Below, in pieces: positions 40,009 to 49,995 of a stretch of DNA of 64,000 bases. Position 1 is the first letter of the stretch. Every line of letters begins with the position of its first letter. The notes below the pieces were generated by a model that was not told the DNA's origin, made no database searches, and was given only the letters and a program-made list of their open reading frames with translations. Source of the DNA: Stutzerimonas chloritidismutans AW-1 (GTDB lineage Bacteria; Pseudomonadota; Gammaproteobacteria; Pseudomonadales; Pseudomonadaceae); assembly GCF_000495915.1 (NCBI RefSeq), contig NZ_AOFQ01000032.1, positions 62,001 through 126,000 on the forward strand, in the 5' to 3' direction. The position numbers and the translations under genes were made by a program.

Positions 40009-40821
40009 TCAGCGCAGCTCGATCCACACCGGGCAGTGGTCGGAAGGCTTCTCCATCGCGCGGATGTCGTAGTCGACGCCGCAATCGATCACGCGTTGGT
40101 GCAGCGCTGCGGTGGTCAGGATGTAGTCAATGCGCAGGCCGCGGCGCGGGTCGTCCTCGAAACCGCGGCTGCGATAGTCGAACCAGCTGAAGCGATCGAC
40201 GACTTCCGGGTTGAGGGTGCGGAAGCTGTCCTGCAGTCCCCAGCCCTTCAGGCGCTCGAGCCACTCGCGCTCCTCGGGGAGAAAGCTGCATTTGCCGGTG
40301 CGCAGCCAGCGCTTGGCGTTCACATCGCCGATGCCGATGTCGCAGTCCTGCGGGGAGATATTGAAGTCGCCCATCAGCGCGAGCGATTCCTCAGGGCGGA
40401 ACTGCTGTTCGAGCAACGCCTGCAGGTCGGCGTAGAACTTGGTCTTGGCGGGAAACTTCACCGGATGGGCGCGGCTTTCGCCCTGTGGGAAGTATCCGTT
40501 CATCACGGTTACCTGCTGGCCACCGGCATCGGCGAAGCGGCCCCAGATGAAGCGCTTCTGCGACTCCTCGCCATCGCTGGGAAAGCCCTTGTGGATCTCC
40601 AGCGGTGCCTGGCGCGAGAGCAGGGCGACGCCGTAGTGGCCTTTCTGCCCGTGATAGTGGACGTGGTAGCCGAGCGCCTCGATCTCCGCCTGGGGGAACT
40701 GTTCGTCAGAAACCTTGGTTTCCTGAAGGCCGATGACGTCCGGCTGGTGCTTTTCAATGATCGCAGAAAGCTGGTGAGGTCTTGCGCGTAATCCATTGAT
40801 ATTGAAGGAAACGATTTTCAT
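40009..40821 (-). CDS. xthA: Exodeoxyribonuclease III
   Basis: The 270-residue enzyme matches E. coli XthA (268). It cuts at abasic sites and trims 3' ends in base excision repair. Motifs: [45 protein letters not shown] and the C-terminal [10 protein letters not shown] with the catalytic histidine. The ATG at 40821 is the family start. It is divergent from the GNAT gene over 253 bases. Confidence 0.96.
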   Translation of the reverse strand: MKIVSFNINGLRARPHQLSAIIEKHQPDVIGLQETKVSDEQFPQAEIEALGYHVHYHGQKGHYGVALLSRQAPLEIHKGFPSDGEESQKRFIWGRFADAGGQQVTVMNGYFPQGESRAHPVKFPAKTKFYADLQALLEQQFRPEESLALMGDFNISPQDCDIGIGDVNAKRWLRTGKCSFLPEEREWLERLKGWGLQDSFRTLNPEVVDRFSWFDYRSRGFEDDPRRGLRIDYILTTAALHQRVIDCGVDYDIRAMEKPSDHCPVWIELR

Positions 40822-41074
40822 GGGATTCCGTGAAGGCTGGCTGAGGCTCAAGTGGGAAGGACACCCGGCGCGGCGCTGCCGATGCCGATCTGTCGTGGGC
40901 AAAGAACGCCGATTCTAGAGCCGCGGCGCCGTGCTTACCAAGTTTCGCGCTGAAACGGACAGCAACGGCATTGTCTTTGGAGCAGCGTGAACGGCAGGTG
41001 CTCCGGCGGCGTGGCGGGGCGGGCGAAGCGCTGCTAAGTTGCAAGCATCCCTCTGGAAAAAGCCGAGAGTTGCC

Positions 41075-41710
41075 ATGCCGATGTCTGCCGAGGTTCGCAC
41101 GCTCGATGGTGGTTATGACCGCGAAACCCGTTCGCTGCTGTATCACGCATACCGTCACGAACCGACCTTTGCCTACCTGTTCGAGGCGGACCGGCCCGGC
41201 TATCAGCAGCGCGTGCGCGCGACCGTACGGGAGCTGGTAAACCAGCATTTTCTGCAGCAGCAACCAGCACTCGGGCTGTTGCTGGACGACCGGCTGATAG
41301 CCGTCGCGCTGATTGCGCCGCCGCAACGGCGGCTGGATGTCACCGAAAGCTGGGCCTGGCGCGCGCGCATGCTGCTGACCGCCGGGTTCCGCTGCACCAG
41401 GCGCTATCTGGACTACCACGCGGCGGTACTGGCGTGTCTGCCGACCGGCGCAGTGCATCTGCTGCCGTTGCTCGGTGTGCATCCGCAGTTTCAGGGGCAG
41501 CAATATGGTGAGCAGCTGCTGCAGGCGGTGCACGAGTGGTGCGCCGAGGATGAAACCTCCCAGGGGCTGGTTATCGATACCGGCAACCCACGCTACCTGA
41601 ATTTCTACCAGCGGCAGGGCTACGAGGAGATCGGCCAGATCGCCGTCGGCCCGGTGGTCGAACACATCTTCTTTCATCCGGCGCCCAGACGGATGGAAGC
41701 GGCGCGTTAG
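41075..41710 (+). CDS. GNAT-family N-acetyltransferase
   Basis: The 211-residue protein has the GNAT acetyl-CoA core: LLPLLGVHPQFQGQQYGEQL (motif A, with Q-x-x-Q-G-x-x in place of the more usual Q/RxxGxG/A) and VIDTGNPRYLNFYQRQGYEE (motif B). The N-terminal half (RTLDGGYDRETRSLLYHAYR) is less conserved. The ATG at 41075 has GAGAG upstream. The target is unknown. It lies before tamA but with a 150-base gap. Confidence 0.82.
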   Translation: MPMSAEVRTLDGGYDRETRSLLYHAYRHEPTFAYLFEADRPGYQQRVRATVRELVNQHFLQQQPALGLLLDDRLIAVALIAPPQRRLDVTESWAWRARMLLTAGFRCTRRYLDYHAAVLACLPTGAVHLLPLLGVHPQFQGQQYGEQLLQAVHEWCAEDETSQGLVIDTGNPRYLNFYQRQGYEEIGQIAVGPVVEHIFFHPAPRRMEAAR

Positions 41711-41860
41711 GTGTGGCCGAATTTTATCCGGGCGGGCCAGTCTGACTGGTCTGAAGCCACGCGATGTCAGCCGATGCCCACCCCACCGCAAGATCGCCTT
41801 ACACACTGTCTAGCCCGCACGTTCGGGCTTGCTCGGAAACACGTGCTAGCATCGCTGGCC

Positions 41861-43588
41861 ATGTGCAAATCGAACCGAATCGGCCCGCTGGTAGCCGCAC
41901 TCGTGATGTTGAGCGGCATCCATGCCAGCGCCGCTGAACTCGACGTTCGCATCGAGCCCGAGAACCGGGCGCTCCGGGAAAATATCGAGAACTACATTGG
42001 CGACCTGGGCGACCGTGACGCGCGCGAGCTGCTGCGCTACAGCCGGGTCGCGCAGAGTCAGGCGGAAAAGGCGTTGCAAGCGCTGGGTTACTACCGCAGC
42101 CGCATCCGCACCGATGTGCGTGAGGGCGAGGAACCGGCGCTGGTGTTGCGTGTGCGAACCGGTGAGCCGGTGAAGCTGCGCAACGTCACCGTCCGCCTGG
42201 ACGGGCCTGCCGCTGAGTTCTCCGGCTTTCGCGTCGCCGAACGCACCCTTCGTCAGGGCGATGTGCTGAACCACGGACGGTACGAGGAGGTGAAGCAGCA
42301 GTTTCTCAACCAGGCGTCGCGCTTCGGCTATTTCGATGGCCGCTTCACCCAGCAGCGGCTGGCCGTCGATCCGCGGGAGAACGTCGCCGACGTCGAGCTG
42401 GTGTTCGACAGCGGGCCGCGCTACCGCCTGGGCGACGTGCGCTTCGAGGGGGATTCGCCATTCGATGACGACCTGCTCGCGCGCATGGTGCCGTTCGAGA
42501 CGGATACCCCGTACGACTCCGAGCTGATCGCCGAACTCAGCCAGGCGCTGCAGTCGAGCGGCTATTTCGAGGGCGTGCGCGTCGATGCCAACCCGAGCGG
42601 CGCCAACCAGCAGCGCATCCCGGTTTCGGTCGCGCTCACCACGCGCAAGCCGCGCACCTTTGGCTTCGGTCTAGGTTATTCCACCGATGTCGGCCCGCGG
42701 GTCCGGCTGGACTGGACGCGCCACTGGGTCAAACCGCAAGGCCATAGCTACGGGGCCGAGGCGGAACTGTCGGCGCCGCGGCAGAACGTCGGGTTCTGGT
42801 ACGACATCCCGCTGGACCCGCCACTGACCGACAAGCTGCGCTTCGTCGGCGGCTACCAGTATGAAGAGATCGCCGGCACCGACAGCCTCAGCCGCCTGCT
42901 CAAGGTCGGGCCGGAATGGCACAGCCAGCTGCCCAGCGGCTGGTTGCGCGTGCTGTCGCTGAAGTGGCAGCACGAGGAATATCGCCTCGGGGACGATTCC
43001 GGAACCAGCACCTTGCTCATGCCCGGCGTCGCCTACAGCTACCTGCGTAGCGACAACCGTATCGATCCGAGCCGCGGCTATCGCCTGCAGTTCGAAGTGG
43101 CCGCAGCGAAGGCCGGGGTGCTTTCCGACGCCGACCTGGTCCACGCCAACGTGCAGCTGCGGGGGCTGACCACCCTGGCCCAGCGGCATCGTTTTCTCGG
43201 TCGCGTGCAGCTTGGCGGCAACTGGACCGATGAATATGTCAACGTGCCGCCGTCGCTGCGCTATTTCGCCGGTGGTGATCAGAGCGTGCGTGGCTACGAT
43301 TACCAGAGCCTGTCACCGACCAACTCCGATGGCGACAAGATCGGCGGCCGCTATCAGTTCGCGGTCAGCGCCGAGTATCAGTATTCGATCGCCGAGAAAT
43401 GGCGTGTCGCGACCTTCGTCGATCAGGGCAACGCCTTCAACTCGCTGGAAATTCCCACGCTGAAAAGTGCCGTTGGCGTCGGTGTGCGCTGGGTATCGCC
43501 GGTTGGCCCGATTCGCGTCGATGTCGCTCATCCGCTGGACGGCGACGGTGGCGTCCGCCTGCATTTCTCCATGGGGCCGGAACTGTGA
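41861..43588 (+). CDS. tamA: Outer-membrane translocation and assembly protein TamA
   Basis: The 575-residue protein has a signal peptide (to about HASA, residue 24), three POTRA-type repeats (about 25-265) and a 16-strand BamA-type barrel ending in HFSMGPEL. TamA works with TamB to insert some outer-membrane proteins or to move lipids between membranes. Length agrees with E. coli TamA (577). The ATG at 41861 is chosen because the signal peptide starts there. The stop overlaps the tamB start by one base. Confidence 0.94.
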   Translation: MCKSNRIGPLVAALVMLSGIHASAAELDVRIEPENRALRENIENYIGDLGDRDARELLRYSRVAQSQAEKALQALGYYRSRIRTDVREGEEPALVLRVRTGEPVKLRNVTVRLDGPAAEFSGFRVAERTLRQGDVLNHGRYEEVKQQFLNQASRFGYFDGRFTQQRLAVDPRENVADVELVFDSGPRYRLGDVRFEGDSPFDDDLLARMVPFETDTPYDSELIAELSQALQSSGYFEGVRVDANPSGANQQRIPVSVALTTRKPRTFGFGLGYSTDVGPRVRLDWTRHWVKPQGHSYGAEAELSAPRQNVGFWYDIPLDPPLTDKLRFVGGYQYEEIAGTDSLSRLLKVGPEWHSQLPSGWLRVLSLKWQHEEYRLGDDSGTSTLLMPGVAYSYLRSDNRIDPSRGYRLQFEVAAAKAGVLSDADLVHANVQLRGLTTLAQRHRFLGRVQLGGNWTDEYVNVPPSLRYFAGGDQSVRGYDYQSLSPTNSDGDKIGGRYQFAVSAEYQYSIAEKWRVATFVDQGNAFNSLEIPTLKSAVGVGVRWVSPVGPIRVDVAHPLDGDGGVRLHFSMGPEL

Positions 43589-46500
43589 TGCGGGTACTGC
43601 GTGGGCTCGGCTGGACGCTGCTTGGGCTGATACTGCTCGTGCTCATCGTCACCGCCGTGCTGCTCGGCACCGCCAGCGGCAGCCGCTGGCTGCTGGGGCA
43701 GGTGCCGGGGCTGACGGTCGAAGCGTTCGAGGGCCGACTCGGCCAGCGCTGGCAGGCCGAGCGGCTGATCTGGGAGCAGGACGGCAGTCGTGTCGAAGTG
43801 CAACAGCCCCGTCTTGCCTGGTCACCGGCGTGCCTGCTAAAGCGCACGCTCTGCATCGACGAGCTGGTCACCGGCGACATCGACCTCAGCTTCCCGCCCA
43901 GCGAGCCTGACCCGGCGGCGGAGCCCTTCAGCTTGCCTGAGCTCGATCTACCGCTGGCGCTGCAAGTCGAACGCATCGAAATCGGCCGGGTGACGCTCAA
44001 TGAAAGCGAGCAGGTGCGAAACCTGTCTCTGCAGGCAAATTGGCGTGCGGATGGCCTGGATATCCAGCGCCTCGACCTGCGCAGGGCGGATGTGGACCTG
44101 TCAGTGACTGGCCGACTGCAGCCCAGCGGTGATTGGCCGTTGACGCTGGACGGGCAGGCAGCGTTGCAGTCGCCGGACGAGCAGCCGTGGGCGCTGATGA
44201 TCGCTGTGGATGGCGATCTGCGCGAGCAGCTGCAGGTGCAGGTGCAAAGCCAGGGCTATCTCGACGGCACCCTCAGCGGGCAGCTGCGGGCCCTCGATGA
44301 GCAATTGCCGGCGACGCTCCGGCTGAACGCCGACGGGTTCAAGCCGCTGCCCGATCTGCCGGACACCCTGCGCCTGAACGATCTGGAGCTGACAGCGAGT
44401 GGCAACCTGCAGGACGGCTACCGGCTGCTCGGTACCACCGAACTGCCGGGCGAGGGCGGCGCAGTGGGGCTGGCGCTGGAGGGCGTCGTCAGTCCGAGCG
44501 GAGCGCAGATCGAGATGCTCGAGCTGGATGCGGGGCAGCAGCGCGATGTGCGGCTGAGTGGCGATGTCGACTGGCAGGATGGCCTGACCGCGAATGCCGA
44601 TCTGCTCTGGCGCGATTTTCCCTGGCGACGGCTCTATCCGGTGATCGAAGAGCCGCCGGTGACGCTGCGCGAGCTCCAGGCGCAGATTCAGTACGACGAC
44701 GGCAGCTATCTCGGCAATTTCGAATCGGCCATGACCGGCCCGGCCGGGGATTTCACACTGAACAGCCCGGTCAGCGGCAATCTCCAAGCGGTGCATCTGC
44801 CGCAACTGCAGCTGCAAGCCGGGCAGGGCAGTGCGACGGGTTCGTTGAGCGTCGGCTTCGCCGCGGGCATCGACTGGAAAACCGACCTGACGCTGAGCGA
44901 GCTCGATCCGGCGTACTGGCTGGCCGAACTGCCGGGCAATCTCGGCGGTTCGCTGAAGAGCCAGGGCGCCTTGCGTGACGAGCAGCTGCAGGCCGAGGCG
45001 AGCCTCGACCTCGCCGGGCGCCTGCGCGGTCAGAACACTCGTCTGCAGCTGCAAGCCAACGGCGAGGGCGAGCGCTGGGATCTTCCGGTCATCGACCTGC
45101 GCATGGGCGATAACCGCGTACAGGGCAACGGCACCTGGGCACAGACGCTGGATGGTCGACTGCAACTGGAGCTGGGCCGCCTGGCGCAGCTGTGGCCCGG
45201 TCTCAGGGGGCGATTGAACGGTGAGGTCACGCTGGCGGGAACCGCAGCGGCGCCGAGCGCGCAGCTCGAGCTGAACGGTCGCAACCTCGCTTATGAGGAC
45301 AATCGGCTGCGTCGCCTCAACCTGCAGGGTCAGCTATCCGATGGGGAACGTGGTCGGCTGGCGCTGAACGCCGAGCGAATCCGCGCAGGCGAGACGGACC
45401 TCGGCGCACTGCGGATCGATGCCGAAGGCACTGCGGAACGGCATCAGGCCGAGCTGCAGCTGCAAGGTCCCTTGCTCGACCTGGCGCTGGCTTTCGATGG
45501 TGGATTGCGCGGTGAGGATTGGCTTGGCCGGCTGACGCGCGGCGAGCTCAGCGCACAGCAGCAAGACTGGGCCCTGCAACGGCCGGCCACACTGCAGCGT
45601 TTCGCCGATGGCCGACTGGAGTTCGGTGCGCATTGCTGGCGTTCCGGGCCCGCCAGCCTCTGCGCGGAGAATCAGCGTCTGCTGCCGGAACCGCAGATTC
45701 GCTATCGCCTTCGCGATTTCTCACTGCAGACCCTGGCCGACTATCTGCCCGAAGATTTCCGCTGGCAGGGCGAACTGAATGCCGATATCGAACTGGATCT
45801 TCCCGCTGGCGGGCCCAATGGCCGGGTTCGGGTCGACGCCGGCCCCGGCGTGCTGCGCATTCGCGATGTGGACGAGTGGCACGACTTCCCCTATCAGACC
45901 CTGGTGCTGAACAGCCGACTGCTGCCGGAGCGGATCGACAGCCAGCTGCGCTTTCTGGGCGGCGAGCTGGGCGAGCTTGACGTGCAGCTGCAGATCGATC
46001 CGCGGCCCGCGGCCAAGCCGATCGATGGCGAGTTTCGCCTGAGTGGTCTCGATCTGTCGGTGGCGCGCCCATTCGTGCCGATGGTCGAGCGTTTGCGCGG
46101 CGAACTGAACGGCAGTGGCCAGTTGGCCGGCACCCTGCAGCAGCCGTCACTCAACGGCCAACTGCTGTTGAGTGACGGTGAGATCGCCGGCAGCGAATTG
46201 CCGACGACGTTCGAAGACCTGCGGGTGCGCATGCTGATCGAGGGTGAGCGGCTGGACATCGACGGCAACTGGCGTGCCGGCGAGCAGGGACGCGGCAGTC
46301 TGGCCGGCTCGCTGGACTGGCGGAACGAACTGGATCTGGATCTGGCGATCAAGGGCAGTCGCCTGCCGGTGGTGGTCGAGCCTTACGCCGACCTGGAAGT
46401 CGAGCCCGACCTGCGCATCGTGCTTAGCGGGCAGGACCTGGCGGTCAGCGGTCGGGTCGAAGTGCCGCGAGGAGCGATCACGGTTCGCGAGCTACCGCCG

Positions 46501-47265
46501 GCGACGGTCAAGGTCTCCGAGGACACGGTGATCATCGGCCGCGAAGCCGAGGAGCCGGCGACCCCGCTGGCAGTGAAGATGGACATTGATGTCGAGGTGG
46601 GCCAGGACCGCCTTCGCTTCTCCGGCTTCGGCCTGACCGCCGATCTCGCCGGCTATCTGCACATTGGCGACAACCTGGATGCACGTGGCGAGCTGCAGCT
46701 GAAGAACGGCCGATACCGAGCCTACGGCCAGCGACTGACCATCCGCCGCGCCGAGTTGCTGTTCACTGGCGTGATCAGCCAGCCGTTCCTCAACATCGAG
46801 GCGATTCGTCGTATCGATGCGGAGAATGTAATCGCCGGCCTGCGCATCACCGGCAGCGCCGAGCAGCCACGCATCGACGTGTTTTCCGAGCCTGCCATGA
46901 GTCAGGAGCAGGCACTGGCGTATCTGGTACTGGGGCGGCCGCTGGGTGCCGATACCGGGGACAGCAACCTGCTGGCACAGGCGGCGCTGGGCCTTGGCCT
47001 GGCGGGTAGCTCGTCCATCACCGGTGGTCTGGCGCAGCGCCTGGGCATACAGGACTTCCAGCTGGACACCGAAGGCACCGGCGTTGGCACCAGCGTGGTC
47101 GCTACCGGGCGGCTGACGGAACGGCTGGCATTGCGCTATGGCGTCGGCGTGTTCGAGCCGTCGAATACCATTGCGCTGCGCTATCAGCTGACGCGGCGAA
47201 TCTTCCTCGAAGCCGCCAGCGGATTGGCCAGCTCGTTGGACCTGTTCTATCGCCGCGACTTCTGA
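43588..47265 (+). CDS. tamB: Translocation and assembly module inner-membrane protein TamB
   Basis: The 1225-residue protein is a single N-terminal membrane helix (WTLLGLILLVLIVTAVLLG) followed by a very long beta-rich periplasmic part and the conserved DUF490 domain in the last 350 residues (RAYGQRLTIRRAELLFTG, EQALAYLVLGRPLG). Such AsmA-like proteins form a hydrophobic groove across the periplasm. ATG at 43588 overlaps the TGA of tamA (TGATG), so the two are translationally coupled. Confidence 0.94.
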   Translation: MRVLRGLGWTLLGLILLVLIVTAVLLGTASGSRWLLGQVPGLTVEAFEGRLGQRWQAERLIWEQDGSRVEVQQPRLAWSPACLLKRTLCIDELVTGDIDLSFPPSEPDPAAEPFSLPELDLPLALQVERIEIGRVTLNESEQVRNLSLQANWRADGLDIQRLDLRRADVDLSVTGRLQPSGDWPLTLDGQAALQSPDEQPWALMIAVDGDLREQLQVQVQSQGYLDGTLSGQLRALDEQLPATLRLNADGFKPLPDLPDTLRLNDLELTASGNLQDGYRLLGTTELPGEGGAVGLALEGVVSPSGAQIEMLELDAGQQRDVRLSGDVDWQDGLTANADLLWRDFPWRRLYPVIEEPPVTLRELQAQIQYDDGSYLGNFESAMTGPAGDFTLNSPVSGNLQAVHLPQLQLQAGQGSATGSLSVGFAAGIDWKTDLTLSELDPAYWLAELPGNLGGSLKSQGALRDEQLQAEASLDLAGRLRGQNTRLQLQANGEGERWDLPVIDLRMGDNRVQGNGTWAQTLDGRLQLELGRLAQLWPGLRGRLNGEVTLAGTAAAPSAQLELNGRNLAYEDNRLRRLNLQGQLSDGERGRLALNAERIRAGETDLGALRIDAEGTAERHQAELQLQGPLLDLALAFDGGLRGEDWLGRLTRGELSAQQQDWALQRPATLQRFADGRLEFGAHCWRSGPASLCAENQRLLPEPQIRYRLRDFSLQTLADYLPEDFRWQGELNADIELDLPAGGPNGRVRVDAGPGVLRIRDVDEWHDFPYQTLVLNSRLLPERIDSQLRFLGGELGELDVQLQIDPRPAAKPIDGEFRLSGLDLSVARPFVPMVERLRGELNGSGQLAGTLQQPSLNGQLLLSDGEIAGSELPTTFEDLRVRMLIEGERLDIDGNWRAGEQGRGSLAGSLDWRNELDLDLAIKGSRLPVVVEPYADLEVEPDLRIVLSGQDLAVSGRVEVPRGAITVRELPPATVKVSEDTVIIGREAEEPATPLAVKMDIDVEVGQDRLRFSGFGLTADLAGYLHIGDNLDARGELQLKNGRYRAYGQRLTIRRAELLFTGVISQPFLNIEAIRRIDAENVIAGLRITGSAEQPRIDVFSEPAMSQEQALAYLVLGRPLGADTGDSNLLAQAALGLGLAGSSSITGGLAQRLGIQDFQLDTEGTGVGTSVVATGRLTERLALRYGVGVFEPSNTIALRYQLTRRIFLEAASGLASSLDLFYRRDF

Positions 47266-47432
47266 TCGATTGCGCGGCGCCGGAACACCGCTGGTGCGCC
47301 ATGATCGAGGAGGCGCAGAGGCATGATGAAGCATTCGCGCTCTCATCGGTCGGGCGCACCAAACTGCATCAATCCGCACTGGCGGGGGCACCAGACTGGG
47401 CTACGCTGATTTCGCTTTCCATGCCATTCCTG

Positions 47433-47449
47433 GCTCGACTCAGTCGAGC
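47433..47449. repeat. Perfect inverted repeat, possible operator
   Basis: GCTCGACT C AGTCGAGC is a perfect 8-base inverted repeat with a single central base, 168 bases after the tamB stop. The short centre makes a DNA-binding site more likely than an RNA hairpin. Binder unknown. Confidence 0.3.
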
Positions 47450-47587
47450 TGTCGGGGTCTGACCGTTCGGTCTGGTTTTCGCGTCGATTCGATCATCGAA
47501 TCTGGCGCGATTGCCCCGAGCCCAATGGGCGAATGCAGTGGTAGCATCCACGCTTCCGAACGTCGCGGTCATAACCGCGCAACGCTC

Positions 47588-47603
47588 TAGCACGAGTCTT
47601 GCA
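47588..47603 (+). promoter_or_regulatory. Sigma54-like promoter candidate
   Basis: TAGCACGAGTCTTGCA matches TGGCACGn4TTGCA except for the first G of the -24 GG pair. It would start transcription about 150 bases before the symporter gene. The missing G is normally important, so this is a weak call. Confidence 0.3.
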
Positions 47604-47767
47604 AAGCGCTCGCGGACCTCAGCGCAGCGCAAGCTCCAGAGGCGTATCGGAATCGCCGTTACCTGGTCGCTGAAAAACCACCGCCACAAGCGTCATGTTT
47701 TTCAACGGCTCCACGGTAGCGCGACCCTAACGCGAGGGAACTCGCCTATAAGAAATAAGGTGCTCGA

Positions 47768-49111
47768 ATGGAATTTCTGAATAACCTCGTCAATAGCGTC
47801 AACGGCCTCGTCTGGGGCCCACCCATGCTGGTGCTGATCCTTGGTACCGGTCTGTTCCTGATGATCTTCCTCAAGTTCATGCCGCTGACCCGCATCCCGA
47901 CCGGCTTTGCGCTGATGTGGCGCGGACGCACCAAGGGTGACGAAGCCACTGGCGAAATCAGCCCTTTCCAGGCGCTGATGACCTCGCTGGCGGCGACCGT
48001 GGGTACCGGCAACATCGCAGGCGTGGCCACGGCCATCTTCCTCGGCGGGCCGGGTGCGCTGTTCTGGATGTGGTGCACCGCGCTGGTGGGTATGGCCACC
48101 AAGTACTGCGAAGTCGTACTGGCGGTCCACTACCGTGAGAAGGACGACCGCGGCGAGCACGTTGGCGGCCCGATGTACGCGATCAAGAACGGCCTGGGCA
48201 AGAAGTGGATCTGGCTGGGTACCGCCTTCGCCATTTTCGGTGGCCTGGCCGGTTTCGGTATCGGCAACATGGTGCAGGTCAACAGCATGGCCCACGCGCT
48301 GGAAACCACCTTCTCGGTGCCGCTGTGGGCGACCGGCCTGATCACAATGGTGATCGTCGGCCTGGTGATCCTCGGCGGTATTCGCCGCATCGGTGTGGTC
48401 GCCGCCTCGCTCGTACCGTTCATGTGCCTGGCGTACCTGATCGCCGCTGCCGTGGTGCTGGTAGTCAATGCCTCGGCCATTCCGGCGGCATTCGACCTGA
48501 TCTTCACCCACGCCTTCACGCCAATCGCCGCTACTGGCGGCTTCGCCGGCGCCGCGGTCATGGCGGCGATTCGCTTCGGTGTTGCCCGCGGCATCTTCTC
48601 CAACGAGGCGGGCCTTGGTACCGCTGGTATCGCTCAGGCGGCCGGAACCACCACCAGCTCGGTGCGCTCGGGCATGATCGGCATGCTGGGTACATTCATC
48701 GACACCATCATCGTCTGCTCGATGACCGGCCTGGCGATCATCTGCACCGGGGTCTGGACCAGCGGCGAAAGTGGTGCGGCGCTGTCCGCGGCAGCCTTCG
48801 AGTCGGCCATGCCGGGTATCGGTGGCATCATCCTGACTATCGCGCTGGTGGTCTTCGCCTTTACCACAATCCTTGGCTGGAGCTATTTCGGCGAGAAGTG
48901 CTGGGAGTTCCTGGTCGGCACGCGAGCCATCTGGCCGTTCCGCGTGATCTGGGTTCTGGCAGTGCCGTTCGGCGCCATTGCCCAGCTCGACTTCGCCTGG
49001 TTGTTGGCCGATACCCTCAACGGCCTGATGGCGATCCCCAACCTGGTTTCGCTGTTGCTGCTGAGTCCGGTAGTGGTCAAGCTGACCAAGGAATATTTCG
49101 CACGTAGCTGA
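47768..49111 (+). CDS. Alanine/sodium symporter (AGCS family)
   Basis: A 447-residue membrane protein with about ten helices and AGCS signatures ([51 protein letters not shown]). It imports alanine or glycine with sodium. The ATG is preceded by AAGG. It is followed by a strong terminator and forms a single-gene unit with a long untranslated leader. Family clear; exact amino acid not determined. Confidence 0.94.
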   Translation: MEFLNNLVNSVNGLVWGPPMLVLILGTGLFLMIFLKFMPLTRIPTGFALMWRGRTKGDEATGEISPFQALMTSLAATVGTGNIAGVATAIFLGGPGALFWMWCTALVGMATKYCEVVLAVHYREKDDRGEHVGGPMYAIKNGLGKKWIWLGTAFAIFGGLAGFGIGNMVQVNSMAHALETTFSVPLWATGLITMVIVGLVILGGIRRIGVVAASLVPFMCLAYLIAAAVVLVVNASAIPAAFDLIFTHAFTPIAATGGFAGAAVMAAIRFGVARGIFSNEAGLGTAGIAQAAGTTTSSVRSGMIGMLGTFIDTIIVCSMTGLAIICTGVWTSGESGAALSAAAFESAMPGIGGIILTIALVVFAFTTILGWSYFGEKCWEFLVGTRAIWPFRVIWVLAVPFGAIAQLDFAWLLADTLNGLMAIPNLVSLLLLSPVVVKLTKEYFARS

Positions 49112-49187
49112 TGTCCGATAGCGACCGGTGCAGGCCAACCAGCGCTGCATCGGTCGTGCAACAGGAACAAGCCCGTGTCGACCACCC

Positions 49188-49222
49188 AGGTCGTGGAGCT
49201 GCGCGTTCCACGACCTTTTTTA
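49188..49222 (+). terminator. Intrinsic terminator of the symporter gene
   Basis: AGGTCGTGGA (49188-49197) pairs with TCCACGACCT (49207-49216), followed by a run of T. It lies between the symporter stop and tpx. Confidence 0.85.
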
Positions 49223-49251
49223 TTGCCTGTTCATATCGAGGAGCGAAGCAA

Positions 49252-49752
49252 ATGACTGAAATCACCCTGAAAGGCACACCGATCCAAGTGGCCGGTGACT
49301 TCCCCCAGGCCGGCCAGCAGGCCAAGGCGTTCCGCTTGGTGGGCGCTGACCTTTCCGATGTTGAGCTGTCGAGCCTTGCCGGCAAGCGCAAGATTCTCAA
49401 CATCTTCCCGAGCATCGATACACCGACCTGCGCCACCTCGGTGCGCAAGTTCAATGCTCAGGCTAATGCCCTGGAAAACACCGTGGTGCTGTGCATCTCC
49501 GCCGACCTGCCGTTCGCGCAGAAGCGCTTCTGCGGCGCCGAGGGGCTGGAGAATGTCATCAACCTGTCCACCATGCGCGGTGCCGAGTTCCTTAAGGATT
49601 ACGGCGTAGCGATTGCCAGCGGCCCGCTGGCCGGGGTCGCGGCTCGCGCGGTAGTCGTGCTCGACGAACAGAATCGCGTCCTGCACAGCGAGCTGGTCAA
49701 CGAGATCGGCAGTGAACCGAACTATGAGGCAGCCATCGCCTCGCTTGGCTGA
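49252..49752 (+). CDS. tpx: Thiol peroxidase Tpx
   Basis: The 166-residue atypical 2-Cys peroxiredoxin reduces hydroperoxides using thioredoxin. The peroxidatic cysteine is C60 in DTPTCATSV and the resolving cysteine C94 in QKRFCGAEG, both at the expected positions. GAGGAGCGAAGCAA is a good ribosome site for the ATG at 49252. Monocistronic, with terminators on both sides. Confidence 0.96.
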   Translation: MTEITLKGTPIQVAGDFPQAGQQAKAFRLVGADLSDVELSSLAGKRKILNIFPSIDTPTCATSVRKFNAQANALENTVVLCISADLPFAQKRFCGAEGLENVINLSTMRGAEFLKDYGVAIASGPLAGVAARAVVVLDEQNRVLHSELVNEIGSEPNYEAAIASLG

Positions 49753-49766
49753 TCTGCCTTGCTACG

Positions 49767-49812
49767 ACGAAACGGCGAGTGGCTTTCAATAGCACTCGCC
49801 GTTTCGTTTTCT
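49767..49812 (+). terminator. Intrinsic terminator of tpx
   Basis: CGAAACGGCGAGTG (49768-49781) pairs with CACTCGCCGTTTCG (49793-49806), followed by TTTT, directly after the tpx stop. Confidence 0.88.
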
Positions 49813-49995
49813 GGCGACAGAAATCCATCGGTTGGTGCGAAACCGCCCGTCGTCGTCAATTAGCGTGAACCCTCCGAGACAACTACTTTCAGGCATGCCG
49901 CCCGGCTTCAGCGTCGCGGGTGTGGAGAAGTCTGCAAAAGTGGCAAATAGGCAGCTTTTCAAAAATCTTTTCGCTCAGCTGCTGTCATAGCGCTG

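Larger units (their letters stand above)
47266..47767. other. Intergenic region before the alanine symporter gene
   Basis: About 500 bases without a convincing gene. It contains a perfect 8-base inverted repeat with 1-base centre (47433-47449), a small GACCGTTCGGTC hairpin near 47462 and a sigma54-like element (47588-47603). No tRNA or known riboswitch is recognised. Confidence 0.6.

Noticed and set aside
43399..43587. Longer tamB start 63 codons upstream
   Set aside because: This part overlaps the tamA barrel coding sequence and lacks a signal; the ATG at 43588 gives the conserved N-terminal membrane helix and a TGATG coupling with tamA.
47455..47480. Rho-independent terminator after tamB
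   Set aside because: The GACCGTTCGGTC stem is only 4-5 pairs and is not followed directly by a T run.
47702..49150. Long minus-strand open frame (482 codons) opposite the alanine symporter
   Set aside because: It is a shadow of the symporter gene in GC-rich sequence; it has low-complexity Asp/His/Gln/Arg-rich composition and no known domain.
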